From positions 124,001 through 188,000 of the forward strand of contig NC_006569.1 of assembly GCF_000011965.2 (NCBI RefSeq): a stretch of 64,000 nucleotides of DNA. Direction: 5' to 3'. The position numbers and the translations under genes are program-made. Positions 63,676-64,000 of the stretch are shown here, piece by piece. The number at the start of each line of letters is the position of its first letter. Position 1 is the stretch's first letter. The notes under the pieces were generated by a model that was not told the origin of the DNA, did not search any database, and saw only the letters and a program-made list of their open reading frames with translations. Origin of the DNA: Ruegeria pomeroyi DSS-3. GTDB lineage: Bacteria; Pseudomonadota; Alphaproteobacteria; Rhodobacterales; Rhodobacteraceae.

Positions 63676-64000
63676 TCAGCCGATCAGTCTCGCGTCCGTA
63701 TCTTCATGAGTTTCCCCGGCAGCCATTCGCGCGAAGGCTGATCGCCATCCTTCGGCCAAAACCACAAGTTCAGCCAATGCCGCTGCATCTTTCGATGTGA
63801 TGCGGCGAGTCAGGCGCGCCCGCGTGACCGTTTCAACGGTCCATTCCGGGTGATGGCGCTCAATAAGGCTAATCTGATCACCCGGGGATACCTGCCCTGG
63901 TTCCAGGACCCGGTAATACCAGCCGGTTCGGCCAGTTTTCTGGAACAGATAGGCCATCTTGGCGTTACCGGTATGCTCGCTGACCTTCCAACAGGGTTGA
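63676..64000 (-). CDS. MOSC-domain protein, C-terminal part, 5' truncated by window edge
   Basis: The frame stays open to the right edge, giving about 108 residues. It contains QPCWKVSEHTGNAKM and TGWYYRVLEPGQVSPGD, the C-terminal half of YiiM-like MOSC domains with the conserved Cys that can bind a molybdenum cofactor. It is followed by the small C-terminal three-helix domain (VTRARLTRRITSKDAAALAELVVLAEGWRSAFARM). Such proteins protect against N-hydroxylated compounds. The Met at 63957 is internal, not the start. Confidence 0.88.
   Translation of the reverse strand, partial: QPCWKVSEHTGNAKMAYLFQKTGRTGWYYRVLEPGQVSPGDQISLIERHHPEWTVETVTRARLTRRITSKDAAALAELVVLAEGWRSAFARMAAGETHEDTDARLIG

Overview
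The window looks like a chromosome or large replicon of a marine Rhodobacterales (Roseobacter-group) alphaproteobacterium. The reasons are the complete beta-hydroxyaspartate cycle cluster (bhcRABCD), an L-cysteate sulfo-lyase locus (cuyR/cuyA/cuyZ), the abundance of TRAP and TTT transporters, a class II HMG-CoA reductase next to a TRAP system, and a murA - DUF2948 - GNAT - glmS neighbourhood. No search was run; all family calls come from reading motifs.

The left part (1-23.3 kb) is accessory and mosaic. It opens with the end of tctA, a tctC solute-binding gene and a sulfatase (1-3.7 kb). An intact IS5/IS903-type insertion sequence with a perfect 9-bp target duplication follows (4.06-5.1 kb). 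Next comes a three-gene cassette (5.3-12.1 kb) that I regard as the best candidate for an undescribed defence system. It encodes an alpha/beta-hydrolase-CHAT fusion, a membrane-tethered SIR2-like/ABC-ATPase with a periplasmic domain, and a PtuB-like HNH nuclease. A single minus-strand operon (12.4-20.7 kb) then encodes a Rieske ring-hydroxylating dioxygenase with its reductase, an acyl-CoA ligase, a thiolase-like protein lacking the usual Cys, a DUF35-SDR fusion, a cyclase and an SDR: an aromatic or polycyclic acid catabolic pathway. A 35-bp motif (29/35 identical) lies upstream of both tctC and this operon, so transporter and pathway are probably co-regulated. The part ends in transposon debris (a split IS6 element with an IS427-group element in the gap) beside tRNA-Thr(GGU).

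The right part (23.3-64 kb) starts with core genes (murA, DUF2948, GNAT, glmS) and a RES-Xre toxin-antitoxin pair. Metabolic modules follow, each with its own regulator: bhcR/ABCD for glyoxylate assimilation; a MocR/MFS pair; an AraC-controlled periplasmic redox operon (diheme cytochrome, MauG-like peroxidase, TPR protein, beta-helix-cytochrome fusion); and a 1478-residue RTX/VWA protein with an HExxH motif. After these come the cysteate locus, a MocR-controlled HMG-CoA reductase plus TRAP transporter (probable mevalonate uptake and breakdown), a LysR-controlled TAXI-TRAP transporter with a D-amino-acid-dehydrogenase-like flavoenzyme, and the truncated start of a MOSC protein at the right edge.

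Most operons here are very compact (ATGA or TGATG overlaps). Several have hairpins that could tune expression inside the operon (tctC/sulfatase, bhcC/bhcD, TAXI binding protein/permease).
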